Below are positions 33,620-43,500 of a stretch of 64,000 nt of DNA, piece by piece; the first letter of the stretch is position 1; each line of letters begins with the position of its first letter. Position numbers and translations under genes: made by a program. Where the stretch lies: positions 1 through 64,000 of the forward strand of contig NZ_JAOSZE010000042.1 of the NCBI RefSeq assembly GCF_025630775.1. Reading direction: 5' to 3'. The notes under the pieces are model-generated. The model searched no databases. It saw only the letters and a program-made list of their open reading frames with translations, and was not told where the DNA came from. The stretch is from Actinoplanes sp. KI2 (GTDB lineage Bacteria; Actinomycetota; Actinomycetes; Mycobacteriales; Micromonosporaceae).

Positions 33620-34831
33620 TCAGGCGGCGACGGCGTTGCGGCGCCGGCCCGCCGAGAGCACGTTCAGCACCAGGGCGCCGAGGGCCACCACGGCGAGCAG
33701 CGCCAGGCCCAGCGCGTACGAGTGGTAGCTGCCGTAGATGGAGCCCATCACCAGCGGCGGGACGAAGCCGCCGAGGCCGCCGGCCGCGCCGACCACGCCG
33801 GTGACCGAGCCGACCTGGCTGGCCGGGGCCCGCTGCGCGACCAGGGCGAAGATGGCGCCGCTGGCGGTGCCCAGCGCGGCCGCCATGCCGAGGAACGCGA
33901 CGGTGCCCACCGGGGCGAGGCCGGGGGTGAAGGCCTGCACGACGGCGCCGGTGATCACGAGGGCGAAGGTGACGGCGAGCACCCGGCTCGGGGCGATCCG
34001 GTCGGCGAGCCAGCCGCCGATCGGGCGCATCACGACCGCCAGCAGCACGAAACCGGCCATCCGGTTCGCGGCGTCGGCCTGGGCCAGCCCGTACGCGTTC
34101 TTCAGGTAGGCCGGCAGGTAGACGGAGAAGGCGACGTAGCCGCCGAACGCGACCGCGTACAGGGCGGCGGCCTGCCAGGTGATCGGCAGCCGGAGGGTGG
34201 CGCGCAGCCGCTGTGCCAGCGGGGTGGACGGCACGACCCGGTTCGGCGCGTCGCGCAGCACCAGCCAGGCGACGACGGCGTAGACGGCCAGCACGGTCGC
34301 GGTGATCAGGAACGGGGTCTGCATGCTGTGCGCCTTGACCAGCTTGACCGTGGTCAGGGCGCTGATCGCGGTGCCGCCCATGCCCATGCCGAAGATGCCG
34401 ACCGCGAAGCCGCGCCGCTCCGGCGGGAACCAGGCGTTGACGAACGGCACGCCGACCGCGAACGCGGTGCCGCCGATGCCGAGGAAGAACCCGCCGACCA
34501 GGATCGCCGGCAGCGAGGTGTGGCCGACCAGGCCGAGGTAGAGCACCGGCACGATGGTGGCCAGCGAGACCAGCGGGAACATGATCCGCCCACCGAACCG
34601 GTCGGTCAGCGCGCCGATCGGGATGCGCCCGAGCGAGCCGACCACGACCGGCACCGCGACCAGCAGCGACTGCTGGAACGAGCTCAGGTGCAGGGTGGTG
34701 GTGAACTTCGTGGCCAGCGGGCTGAGCAGCGCCCAGGCCCAGAAGTTGACGGCGAAGCCGATCGTCGCCAGCGCGAGCATCACGCCGGGGCGAACCCCGG
34801 TACGCACCGGCTGGGCCTGGGTTGTGCTCAT
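33620..34831 (-). CDS. narK: Nitrate/nitrite transporter, NarK-type MFS
   Basis: 403 residues with 12 hydrophobic helices. The nitrate signatures are 'GFFLGIGGTAFAVGVPFVNAWFPPERRGFAVG' in two stretches (GIGGTAFAVG and NAWFPPERRG) and 'GAAGGLGGFVPPLVMG'. Conserved Arg in 'LGRIPIGALTDRFGGR' fits substrate binding. It imports nitrate and/or exports nitrite at the inner membrane. It precedes the hemerythrin gene. A DosR-type palindrome lies 70 bp upstream of its start. Confidence 0.92.
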   Translation of the reverse strand: MSTTQAQPVRTGVRPGVMLALATIGFAVNFWAWALLSPLATKFTTTLHLSSFQQSLLVAVPVVVGSLGRIPIGALTDRFGGRIMFPLVSLATIVPVLYLGLVGHTSLPAILVGGFFLGIGGTAFAVGVPFVNAWFPPERRGFAVGIFGMGMGGTAISALTTVKLVKAHSMQTPFLITATVLAVYAVVAWLVLRDAPNRVVPSTPLAQRLRATLRLPITWQAAALYAVAFGGYVAFSVYLPAYLKNAYGLAQADAANRMAGFVLLAVVMRPIGGWLADRIAPSRVLAVTFALVITGAVVQAFTPGLAPVGTVAFLGMAAALGTASGAIFALVAQRAPASQVGSVTGVVGAAGGLGGFVPPLVMGSIYGSYHSYALGLALLAVVALGALVLNVLSAGRRRNAVAA

Positions 34832-34900
34832 GTCGCTCTCCACCGTTCGAGGGGTCGGGTGTTCCGTCACCAGGATTGATCGGTGCAACGGCGGGCGACA

Positions 34901-34914
34901 GGGACCTTGGTCCC
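34901..34914. promoter_or_regulatory. DosR/DevR-type hypoxia box upstream of narK
   Basis: GGGACCTTGGTCCC is a perfect 14-bp palindrome 70 bp upstream of narK. It fits the GGGAC-N4-GTCCC operator of DosR/DevR regulators. A related but degenerate sequence (GGGACCCATGG) follows at about 34924. Confidence 0.7.
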
Positions 34915-34963
34915 GGCCTGATCGGGACCCATGGCGGGTCTTGCGGGCGGCGCCGCTCAGGTA

Positions 34964-34977
34964 AGGACCAAAGGCCC
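34964..34977. promoter_or_regulatory. DosR-type box upstream of feoA
   Basis: AGGACCAAAGGCCC lies 52 bp upstream of the feoA start. It is close to the mycobacterial DosR consensus (GGGACCNNNGGCCC-like), with the first base changed. Confidence 0.55.
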
Positions 34978-35028
34978 GGGTGCGCCGCCGGGCCCGAGGT
35001 TAGCCTCCCCTTGCCTGAGGAGGTGTCG

Positions 35029-35268
35029 ATGACCGAAACGCTCGCTGACGTGCCACCGGGCGGCCGGGCCCGGGTGCTCGCCGTGGTGGCGGAGGACGCC
35101 GGGGCCGCGGCCCGGCTGGCGGATCTCGGGTTCACCGCGGGGACCGTGGTGGGCGTGGTGCGGCGGGCGCCGCTGCGTGACCCGGTGCTCTATCGGGTCA
35201 AGGACTACGAGGTGTGTCTGCGCCGGGCGCAGGCGGCGTGCGTACGGGTCGTCGAGGTCGAGCGGTGA
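35029..35268 (+). CDS. feoA: FeoA-type iron transport accessory protein
   Basis: 79 residues, SH3-like small protein. 'GRARVLAVVAEDAGAAARLA' leads to 'DLGFTAGTVVGVVRRAPLRD', 'YRVKDYEVCLRRAQA' and 'VRVVEVER', the complete FeoA pattern. A strong RBS (GAGGAGG) precedes the ATG. It assists FeoB in ferrous iron uptake on the cytoplasmic face. Its stop overlaps feoB by 4 bp (GTGA). Confidence 0.9.
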   Translation: MTETLADVPPGGRARVLAVVAEDAGAAARLADLGFTAGTVVGVVRRAPLRDPVLYRVKDYEVCLRRAQAACVRVVEVER

Positions 35269-37211
35269 CCACGGGCTGCCACGGCGGGGGCACCGGGACG
35301 GTCGTGGGCCGGGACGCGCGGATCGCCCTGGTCGGCGCGCCGAACGCGGGCAAGACCAGCATCTTCAACGCGCTGACCGGTCTGCGCGGCCGGACCGGCA
35401 ACTATCCCGGCGTGACGGTCGCCCGCTTCGTCGGCGGTTTCCGGCTGGGTGCGGACCGGTTCGTCGTCGAGGACCTGCCCGGCACGTACGGGCTGCGCCC
35501 GGTCAGCCCGGACGAGCAGATCCTGGTCGACGTCCTGGACGGCCGGAGCGACGGCGTGGACCGGCCCGACGCGCTGCTGGTGGTGGTCGACGCGACCACG
35601 TTGCGCCGGTCGCTCGGCTTCGTGTGCCAGGTGCTCGGCAAGGGACTGCCGGCCGCTCTGGTGGTCACCTTCACCGACGAGCTGGCCCGCCGCCAGGGCA
35701 GCCTGGACGTCGACGCGCTGGCCGAGGCGCTCGGGATCCCGGTGCTGCCGGTGATCGGGCACCGCCGGCACGGGATGGCGAGGCTGGGCGAGGCGCTGGC
35801 CGGCTGGCAGCGGTGGCCCAGGCCGGTCCTGGCGCCACCGGACGATCCGGCGGAGCGGGACGCCTGGGCCGAGTCGGTGCTCGGCTACGCCGGCTACCGC
35901 GCGCCGCAGCAGCATCGGATGACCCGGCGGGTCGACGCCGTCCTGCTCCACCCGGTGTGCGGCACCCTGGTGTTCTTCGCGGTGATGGTGCTGTTCTTCC
36001 AGACGCTGTTCACGCTGGCCGCTCCGCTGCAGGGCGCGGTGGAGGCCGGCTTCGGCCGGCTCGCGGCCCTGACCGCCGAGCACGTCGGGAACCCCTGGGC
36101 GGCGTCCCTGCTGGGCGACGCGCTGATCGGCGGCGTGGGCGGCGTGCTGGCCTTCGTCCCGCAGATCATGCTGCTGTTCCTGCTGATCTCCCTGCTGGAA
36201 GGGGTCGGCTACCTGTCGCGGGCGGCGTTCCTGATGGACCGGGTGATGGCCGCCGCCGGGCTGGAGGGCCGCGCCTTCGTCGCCCTGCTGTCGTCGTTCG
36301 CCTGCGCGATCCCCGGCATCATGGCCACCCGCACGCTGCCGTCGGCGCGGGACCGGCTCGCCACCATGATGGCCGCCCCACTGATCACCTGTTCCGCGCG
36401 GCTGCCGGTCTACACCCTGCTGATCGGGCTGCTGGTCGACCCGTCCGCGCGGATCGGGCCGTTCGGCACGCAGGGACTGGTCGTGTTCGGCATGTACCTG
36501 CTCGGCGCGGTCTCGGCGATGCTCGCGGCCTGGGCATTCAAGAAGATCGGCCACCGGCGGGACCCGCTGATGCCGTTCTCCATGGAGATGCCGCCGTACC
36601 GGATGCCCGGGATCCGATCGGTCCTGATCGCGGTGTGGGGCTCGGCCAAGTCGTTCCTGACCAAGTGCTCGACCATCATCGTGGCCACCACGATCGGGCT
36701 GTGGCTGCTGCTGAACCTGCCGGTGCACTCGGCCGCCGAGCTGCACGCGGCGTCCGTGGCGACCGGCGACCCGGCCGCGGTGGCCGCGTACACCGCCGAC
36801 CACAGCTACGCGGCCGGCCTCGGCCGGCTCGTCGAGCCGGTGTTCGAGCCGCTGGGCTTCGACTGGCGCATCAACGTCGGCGTCCTGTCGGCCCAGTCGG
36901 CCCGGGAGACGTTCGTGGCGACCCTCGGCCAGGTCGCCGCCACCCAGGATCCCGCCGACCCGGCCGCGGCGCTGCACGCCATGACCTATGCGGACGGCCC
37001 GCGCGCCGGGCAGCGGGTGTTCACCCCGCCCACGGTCGCCGCGCTGCTGGTGTACTTCGCCTTCGCCCTGCAGTGCATGGCCACCGTCGGCGTGCTGCGG
37101 CGCGAGACCGGCGGCTGGCGGTGGCCGGCGATCGCGTTCGGCTATCTCACCCTCACCGCCTGGGTCATGGCCCTGCTGGCACACACCCTCACCGGCCTGC
37201 TGACCGGGTGA
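35265..37211 (+). CDS. feoB: Ferrous iron transporter FeoB
   Basis: 648 residues, GTG start. The N-terminal G domain has G1 'GAPNAGKTS' (24-32), 'NYPGVTV' (G2) and G3 'DLPG' (70-73). The G4 position reads 'TFTD' (135-138) instead of N-x-x-D, so guanine recognition may be relaxed. The membrane part (about 210-645) has the gate motifs with 'FACAIPGIMATR' and 'ITCSARLPVYTLL'. It is shorter than enteric FeoB. It imports Fe(II). The NifU-domain gene follows after 4 bp. Confidence 0.92.
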   Translation: MTTGCHGGGTGTVVGRDARIALVGAPNAGKTSIFNALTGLRGRTGNYPGVTVARFVGGFRLGADRFVVEDLPGTYGLRPVSPDEQILVDVLDGRSDGVDRPDALLVVVDATTLRRSLGFVCQVLGKGLPAALVVTFTDELARRQGSLDVDALAEALGIPVLPVIGHRRHGMARLGEALAGWQRWPRPVLAPPDDPAERDAWAESVLGYAGYRAPQQHRMTRRVDAVLLHPVCGTLVFFAVMVLFFQTLFTLAAPLQGAVEAGFGRLAALTAEHVGNPWAASLLGDALIGGVGGVLAFVPQIMLLFLLISLLEGVGYLSRAAFLMDRVMAAAGLEGRAFVALLSSFACAIPGIMATRTLPSARDRLATMMAAPLITCSARLPVYTLLIGLLVDPSARIGPFGTQGLVVFGMYLLGAVSAMLAAWAFKKIGHRRDPLMPFSMEMPPYRMPGIRSVLIAVWGSAKSFLTKCSTIIVATTIGLWLLLNLPVHSAAELHAASVATGDPAAVAAYTADHSYAAGLGRLVEPVFEPLGFDWRINVGVLSAQSARETFVATLGQVAATQDPADPAAALHAMTYADGPRAGQRVFTPPTVAALLVYFAFALQCMATVGVLRRETGGWRWPAIAFGYLTLTAWVMALLAHTLTGLLTG

Positions 37212-37215
37212 TCCG

Positions 37216-37842
37216 ATGACCGTTGCGCTGCATCCCCAGGCCTGTCCGGGCGAACCGGACCGGCTGCGCTGGATCGTTCCGGCCGGCACGCTGACCGTGA
37301 CCGGCGTGGCCGTCGCCGTGCCGGACCCGCTGGCGGCGCTGCTGGCCGACGGCACGCTCGCCGAGATCGCGGTGGAGCCGTCCGCGGTGCTGACCCGGCT
37401 GGGCCCCGGACGCGGCTGGGCGGTGGACGGCCCCCGCGTCCGCACCGCCCTGCACGCCGCGCTCGAACGCTCCGACGCCTGGGCGGTCGCGCCGACGCTC
37501 GACCGTGGCTTCGACGCACTGCTCGCCGCCGAGGTGCGCAAGCTGCTCGACGGTGCAGCCGGAGAGTTCGCCCGTTCGCACGGGGGCGGGATCGAGCTGC
37601 TCGACGTGCACGACGGCGTGGTGACCGTGCGCCTGGCCGGCGCATGCCACGGCTGCCCGGCCGCCCGCATCACCCTGCACCAGCGGCTGGAACGCGAGCT
37701 ACGGCGACGCTGCCCAGCGGTGCGGGCAGTCGTCGCCGGGCCTCATCGCGACCGCTCGGAGGGCGCCGGGTGGCGGGCGGCGTCGCGGACGGCCACCGGG
37801 GCCGGTGGCGGGGTCGGCGCCGGGGCGCGGCGGGCGCGGTAG
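37216..37842 (+). CDS. NifU C-terminal-domain protein in the feo operon
   Basis: 208 residues. The first 95 residues are unfamiliar, with 'PQACPGEPDRLRWIVPAGTL', and look like a partner domain for small-protein modification of metabolism. The NifU C-terminal domain (about 98-170) has Cys144 and Cys147 in 'AGACHGCPAARITLHQRLE', which bind a transferable [4Fe-4S] cluster. The tail is Arg/Ala-rich. The gene follows feoB by 4 bp, at the place where FeoC is often found. Its end overlaps narI (other strand) by 100 bp. I infer Fe-S assembly or Fe sensing tied to iron uptake. Confidence 0.8.
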   Translation: MTVALHPQACPGEPDRLRWIVPAGTLTVTGVAVAVPDPLAALLADGTLAEIAVEPSAVLTRLGPGRGWAVDGPRVRTALHAALERSDAWAVAPTLDRGFDALLAAEVRKLLDGAAGEFARSHGGGIELLDVHDGVVTVRLAGACHGCPAARITLHQRLERELRRRCPAVRAVVAGPHRDRSEGAGWRAASRTATGAGGGVGAGARRAR

Positions 37843-38495
37843 AGCACGTACGGACGCCACAGGTAGGCCAGCGGCGCCGACCAGACGTGCACCAGCCGGG
37901 TGAACGGCCACAGTGCCAGGAAGAGGAAGCCGCCGATCGCGTGCAGCCGGTAGACCAGCGGCGCGCCGGTCATCAGCTCGGTGTGCGGCCGGAACCAGAA
38001 GATGCCGCGGAACCAGACGGCGATCGTCTCGCGGTAGTCGTATCCGCCGCCCAGCAGGTTCTTGCCGACGGTGGCGGCCATGCCCAGCACCACCATGGCC
38101 GCCAGGAACACGTACAGGATCCGGTCCATCGTGGTGGTGGCCCGGCGCACCCGGCCGCTGACGAAGCGGCGCGCGATGAGCAGCGCCAGCCCGGCGACCA
38201 GCATGACCCCGGTGACCGTGCCGGCCGACACCGAGACGAAGTGGTAGAGGCCCTCGGGGACGCCGGCCTTCTCGGTGAGCCACGCGGGGATCAGCAGACC
38301 CATCGCGTGCCCGCCGATGACGCCGAAGGCGCCCAGGTGGAACAGCGGCGAGCCGAGCCGCAGCAGCCGGTTCTCCAGCAGCTGGCTGGTGTGGGTGGTC
38401 CAGCCGAACTGGTCGTGCCGCCACCGCCAGATGTGCCCGGCCACGAAGACCGTCAGGCAGGCGTACGGCAGCACGACCCAGAGCAGGATGTTCAT
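37743..38495 (-). CDS. narI: Respiratory nitrate reductase gamma subunit (NarI)
   Basis: 250 residues with five hydrophobic helices and haem-ligand histidines ('VFVAGHIWRWRHDQFGW', 'LFHLGAFGVIGGHAMG', 'LYRLHAIGGFLFLALWPFTRLVH'). It is the membrane cytochrome b that passes electrons from menaquinol to NarH. Last gene of narGHJI; its start overlaps the narJ stop by 4 bp. The 3' end overlaps the convergent NifU-domain gene. Confidence 0.95.
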   Translation of the reverse strand: MNILLWVVLPYACLTVFVAGHIWRWRHDQFGWTTHTSQLLENRLLRLGSPLFHLGAFGVIGGHAMGLLIPAWLTEKAGVPEGLYHFVSVSAGTVTGVMLVAGLALLIARRFVSGRVRRATTTMDRILYVFLAAMVVLGMAATVGKNLLGGGYDYRETIAVWFRGIFWFRPHTELMTGAPLVYRLHAIGGFLFLALWPFTRLVHVWSAPLAYLWRPYVLYRARRAPAPTPPPAPVAVRDAARHPAPSERSR

Positions 38496-39121
38496 CGTCC
38501 GGCCTCCACGACCGAGCAGGTGGGATAGGGAGCGAGGCCGATGCTCTCCAGGCCGACCGTCTCCACCGGCGGCCCGTCGGCGGCGAGCGCGGCGACGGCG
38601 GCCCGGTCGTCGTCGCCGAGGTCGGGCAGCACCGCGCAGACCGCGTCGAGCAGCAGCCGGTACGGCGTGCCCGACTCGGCTAGCGCCGCCCGGAGCAGCT
38701 CGAGGCCCTGCCGATGCTGGCGCAGGGGCGCCTCGCCGTCGCCCGGTCCGGCCGTGGCCGCGAACTCGAGGACCACCGGCAGCAGGTCGGGCAGTTCGCC
38801 GCCGGTGATTCGCAGCCCGTGCGCGCGGTACCGCTGCTTGAGGATCAGCAGTGCCATCCCGCGTTTGCGGGTGTCGCCGTGCAGGTAGTAGGTGAGGTAG
38901 AGGCCGGATCGGCGGCGCAGGTCGAAGGTCCGCACGTACTCGCGCTGGACCTCGATGGCCGGCGTGGCGAGCAGCCAGTCGAGAAAGGCGACGACCTGTT
39001 CGCGTACGCCGTCCGGCTCGATCTCCGCCGCGGCGGCCCGCAGTTCGGGGGCCGCTGCCAGCAACTCGTCGTCGGGGTAGGTGAGCAGCAGCGAGGCGAG
39101 CCGGAACAGTCGCGCCCTCAT
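38492..39121 (-). CDS. narJ: Nitrate reductase assembly chaperone NarJ
   Basis: 209 residues, all-helical TorD/NarJ fold with 'LASLLLTYPDDEL', 'YVRTFDLRRRSGLYLTYYLH' and 'GDTRKRGMALL', the usual conserved core. It binds the NarG N-terminus and helps insert the molybdenum cofactor. ATG at 39121 overlaps the narH stop by 4 bp. Confidence 0.94.
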   Translation of the reverse strand: MRARLFRLASLLLTYPDDELLAAAPELRAAAAEIEPDGVREQVVAFLDWLLATPAIEVQREYVRTFDLRRRSGLYLTYYLHGDTRKRGMALLILKQRYRAHGLRITGGELPDLLPVVLEFAATAGPGDGEAPLRQHRQGLELLRAALAESGTPYRLLLDAVCAVLPDLGDDDRAAVAALAADGPPVETVGLESIGLAPYPTCSVVEAGR

Positions 39122-40584
39122 GACGGGCTGCCCACCCGCTCCACCGGGCAGGCGTCGTGCCCGGCGGCCTGCGAGTCGAGGATGGCGGCGTCCCGGGCGT
39201 GCGCGGCCGGGATCACGTACCGCTCGTCGTACTTGGCGATCGCCAGCAGCCGGTACATCGCCTCGACCTGCTCGGCGGTCATCCCGACCCGGTCGAGCAG
39301 GTCCTGCGCGACGGTGCCGTCCAGGGTGCGGGCCCGCATGTACGAGCGCATCGCGGCCAGTTTCATCAGCACCCCGGCGACCGCGTCCACATCGCCCGCG
39401 GTGAACAGCTCGGCCAGGTACTCGACCGGGATGCGCAGCTCCCGGATGGTGTGGAAGACCTCGTCCGCGTCGGTGTCGTCGCGCCCGGCGGCCCCCGCGG
39501 CGTCGAGCACCGGGGACAGCGGCGGCACGTACCAGACCATCGGCAGCGTGCGGTACTCCGGGTGCAGCGGCAGCGCGATCTTGTACTCGCTGATCAGCTT
39601 GCGGATCGGGGAGCGTTGCGCCGCCGAGATCCACTCGTCCGGCATGCCGGCGTCGCGGGCCGCGCGCTCGACCGCCGGGTCGTGCGGGTCGAGGAAGACG
39701 GCGCGCTGGGCGTCCAGCAGATCGTGCTCGTCCTCGACCGACGCGGCGGCCAGCACGGCGTCCTCGTCGTACAGGATCAGGCCCAGATAGCGCAGGCGGC
39801 CGACGCAGGTCTCCGCGCAGATGGTCGGCAGCCCGGCCTCGATCCGCGGGAAGCAGAGCGTGCACTTCTCGGCCTTGCCGGTGGCGTGGTTGACGTAGAC
39901 CTTCTTGTACGGGCACGCCGACACGCACATCCGCCAGCCCCGACAGCGATCCTGGTCGACCAGGACGATGCCGTCCTCGGCGCGCTTGTACATGGCGCCG
40001 GACGGGCAGGCCGAGACGCAGGCCGGGTTGAGGCAGTGCTCGCAGATGCGCGGCAGGTGGAACATGAACGTCTTCTCGAACTCGAACTTCACCTTGGTGG
40101 CCATCTTGGTGAGGTTCGGGTCGTCCAGGCCGGACTGTCCGCCGAGCGAGTCCTCCCAGTTCGCGCCCCAGGTGACGGCCATCGGCTCGCCGGTCAGCGC
40201 CGAGCGGGGCCGCTTGACCGGCGTGTCGGTGAGCCCGGCCGGCGCGTTGACCAGGATGTCCTTGTCGAAGGTGGCCGGCTCGTAGTAGTCGTCGAGCGAG
40301 GGCAGGTCGGGGTTCGCGAAGATCCGGCTGAGCCGTTTCGCGCGGCCGCCCGAGCGCAGCGTCAGGCGCCCCTTGCGGTCCAGGACCCAGCCGCCCTTCC
40401 AGCGCTCCTGGTCCTCGTAGTGCTTCGGGTAGCCGATGCCGGGCTTGGTCTCGACGTTGTTGAACCAGACGTACTCGGTGCCCTCCCGGTTGGTCCAGGT
40501 CTGCTTGCAGGTCACCGAGCAGGTGTGGCAACCGATGCACTTGTCGAGGTTCATCACCATCGCCATCTGCGCGCGGATGCGCAT
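39118..40584 (-). CDS. narH: Respiratory nitrate reductase beta subunit (NarH)
   Basis: 488 residues. Four cysteine clusters are present. 'CIGCHTCSVTCKQTW' starts the set, then 'CEHCLNPACVSACPSG', 'CRGWRMCVSACPYKK' (with Trp in place of one Cys, as in the [3Fe-4S] site) and 'CTLCFPRIEAGLPTICAETC'. It carries electrons from NarI to NarG on the cytoplasmic side. Its ATG shares one base with the narG stop. Confidence 0.96.
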   Translation of the reverse strand: MRIRAQMAMVMNLDKCIGCHTCSVTCKQTWTNREGTEYVWFNNVETKPGIGYPKHYEDQERWKGGWVLDRKGRLTLRSGGRAKRLSRIFANPDLPSLDDYYEPATFDKDILVNAPAGLTDTPVKRPRSALTGEPMAVTWGANWEDSLGGQSGLDDPNLTKMATKVKFEFEKTFMFHLPRICEHCLNPACVSACPSGAMYKRAEDGIVLVDQDRCRGWRMCVSACPYKKVYVNHATGKAEKCTLCFPRIEAGLPTICAETCVGRLRYLGLILYDEDAVLAAASVEDEHDLLDAQRAVFLDPHDPAVERAARDAGMPDEWISAAQRSPIRKLISEYKIALPLHPEYRTLPMVWYVPPLSPVLDAAGAAGRDDTDADEVFHTIRELRIPVEYLAELFTAGDVDAVAGVLMKLAAMRSYMRARTLDGTVAQDLLDRVGMTAEQVEAMYRLLAIAKYDERYVIPAAHARDAAILDSQAAGHDACPVERVGSPS

Positions 40585-43500
40585 CAGTACTCCACCTCCT
40601 GGGTGCGGCGGCGGATCACGGTGATCTCGTCGCGCTGGCTGCCGATCGGGCCGTAGTAGTTGAAGGCGTACGTGAACTGCGCGTGCCCACCGGCCAGGTG
40701 GGTCGGCTTGATCAGCAGCCGGGTCATCGAGTTGTGGTAGCCGCCTCGTTTACCGGACTTCTCGGCCTTGGGGACGTTCACCGTGCGCTCGGGGGAGTGG
40801 TACTGGAACACCGTGCCCTCCGGCATCCGGTGGCTGACCACGGCGCGGGCCACCACGACCCCGTTGCGGTTGTGCGCCTCGATCCAGTCGTTGTCCCGTA
40901 CGCCGATCTTGGCGGCGTCCTCGATGCTCATCCAGATCACCGGCCCGCCCCGGGACAGCGCGAGCATCAGCTCGTTGTCGTGGTACATCGAGTGGATCGA
41001 CCACTTCGCGTGCGGGGTCAGGAACCGGACGGTCACGCCGCCGTCGACCGCGTCGCCCGGCCGGCCGAAGTGCCGCGCCATGTTCAGCGGCGGCCGGAAC
41101 GCCGGCAGCTGCTCGCCCAGCTCGGCCACCCAGTCGTGCTCGACGAAGAAGTGCTGCCGGCCGCTGATCGTGTGCCACGGCTTGAGCCGCTCCACATTGA
41201 GCGTGAACGGCGAGTACCGCCGGCCGCCCTTCTCCGAGCCGGACCATTCCGGGCTGGTGAACACCGGCTGCGGCGCATCCTGGGTCGCCGAGTAGGTGAT
41301 CCGGTCGTCCTCGTGCCCGGCGATCAGGTCGGCGAACGGCTGCCCGGTCCGCTTCTCCAGCGCGGCGAAACCGGCCGCGGCGACCCGCCCGTTGGTCGTG
41401 CCGGACAGCGCGAGGATCGCCTCGCACATCCGGTCGGCGGTCGCCAGCGAGGGCCGGCCGTCGATCACCCCGTTCTGGTGCCGCAGGTACTCGATCTCAC
41501 GCGTGACGTCGACGGTGATCGCCTTGGTCGTGGTGCCCAGGGTGTCGAGCAGCGGCCCGACCGTACGCATCTTCTTACCGATCAGGGTGTAGTCCCGCTC
41601 GATCTCGACCAGCTTCGGCATGGTCCGGCCGGGCACCGGCTCGCACTCGCCGAACCGCCAGTCCCGGACCCGTCCGCTCGGCGTCGCCAGCTCGTCCGGG
41701 GTGTCGTGCTGCAGCGGGACGGCGAGCACGTCGCGGCGTACGCCGAGGTGCTCCACCGCCAGCTCGCTGACCTTGTCGGCGAGGGCGAGGAACGCGTCGT
41801 AGTCGGTGTGCGCGTCGCCGGGCGGCGGCACGGCCGGGCTGAACGCGTGCACGAACGGGTGCATGTCGGTGGTGGAGATGTCGTTCTTCTCGTACCAGGT
41901 GGCCGCCGGCAGCACGACGTCGGAGTGCAGACCGGTGTTGGTCATCCGGAAGTCGATCGTGGTGAGCAGGTCGAGCTTGCCGGTCGGGGCCTCGTCGCGC
42001 CACGCCACGTCGCGCGGCCGGTGGTCCGGGTCGCACTCGCCGGCGGTGGCGCTGCCCTCGACGCCGAGCAGGTGGCGCATGAAGTACTCGTTGCCCTTGC
42101 CGGACGAGCCCAGCAGGTTGCACCGCCACAGGGTCAGGCAGCGCGGGAACGCGGCCGGGTCGTCCGGGTCCTCGGCGACCGACCGGAGCGTGCCGTCACG
42201 CAGGCCGGCGACGATGTAGTCGGCCACCGGCACCCCGGCCGCGGCGGCCTCGTCGGTCAGGTCGAGCGGGTTGCGGTTGAAGAACGGGTGGCCCGGGGTC
42301 CAGCCCATGCGCTGCGCGGCGGCGACGGTGTCGGCGAACGCCATGCCGGCGAACCGGCCGGTGCCCAGCGGCGAGGACAGCTCATCGGCCGGCACCCGCT
42401 CGTAGCGCCACTGGTCGGTGTGCAGGTACCAGAACGGGGTGCTCGCCTGGTGGCGCATCGGCCGCTGCCAGTCGAACGCGAACGACATGTGCTGTTGGCC
42501 GGTCACCGGGCGGGCCTTCTCCTGCCCGACGTAGTGCGCCCAGCCGCCGCCGTTGACGCCCTGGCAGCCGGTGAGCGTCACCAGCGCGATGAAGGCGCGG
42601 TAGGTCATGTCGGAGTGGAACCACTGGTTCGCGCCGGCGCCCAGCACGATCATCGAGCGGCCCCGGCTGCGCTCGGCGTTGCGGGCGAACTCGCGGCCGA
42701 TCCGGGCGGCGAGCGCGGCCGGCACCCCGGTGATCCGCTCCTGCCAGGCGGGTGTGTTGAGGTCGTCGTCGTAGCCGGGCAGGTCGCCGCGCCGCACCCC
42801 GTACTGCGCCATGACCAGGTCGAAGACCGTGGTGACCAGATGCTCGCCGATCCGCCGCACGCGCACGCCACGCCGGACGGTGGAGCCGCCCTCGGTCTCG
42901 CCGACGTCGAAGCGCGCCAGCTCCACCTCGGCGGTCTCGTCCGACTCGATCCCCAGGGCCGGGACGACGTCGCCGAGGTCCAGATTCCAGCGGCCCGGCT
43001 CGCCGTACCGGAAGCCCAGCGAGCCGTTCGGGACCACCGGCTCGCCCGTGCGCTCGTCGATCAGGACCGTCTTGTGCGCACCGTCCTGCGCCCCGAGATC
43101 CGCGGCGGTGAGGAAGCGGTCGGCCTTGCCGTCGACCAGTGTCACCAGGAACGGCAGATCCGTGTATTGCCGGGCGTAGTCCAGAAAATAGGGCACCTGG
43201 CGGTCGCGGAAGAACTCGGTCAGGATCACGTGGCCCATCGCCATCGCCAGCGCGCCGTCGGTGCCCGGGTGCGGCGCGAGCCAGTCGTCGGCGAACTTGA
43301 CGTTGTCGGCATAGTCCGGGCTGACCGCCACCACCTTCGTGCCCTTGTAGCGGGCCTCGGCCAGGAAGTGCGCGTCCGGGGTGCGGGTCACCGGGATGTT
43401 CGAGCCCCACATCATCAGGTACGTGGCGTTCCACCAGTCGCCCGCCTCCGGTACGTCGGTCTGGTCGCCCCAGACCTGCGGGGAGGCGATCGGCAGGTCC

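Noticed and set aside
34924..34940. Further DosR-type box (GGGACCCATGGCGGG)
   Set aside because: Only one half fits; too degenerate to list beside the clear boxes.
35205..37673. 822-codon reverse frame opposite feoB
   Set aside because: His/Gln/Arg-rich shadow of feoB with no recognisable fold.
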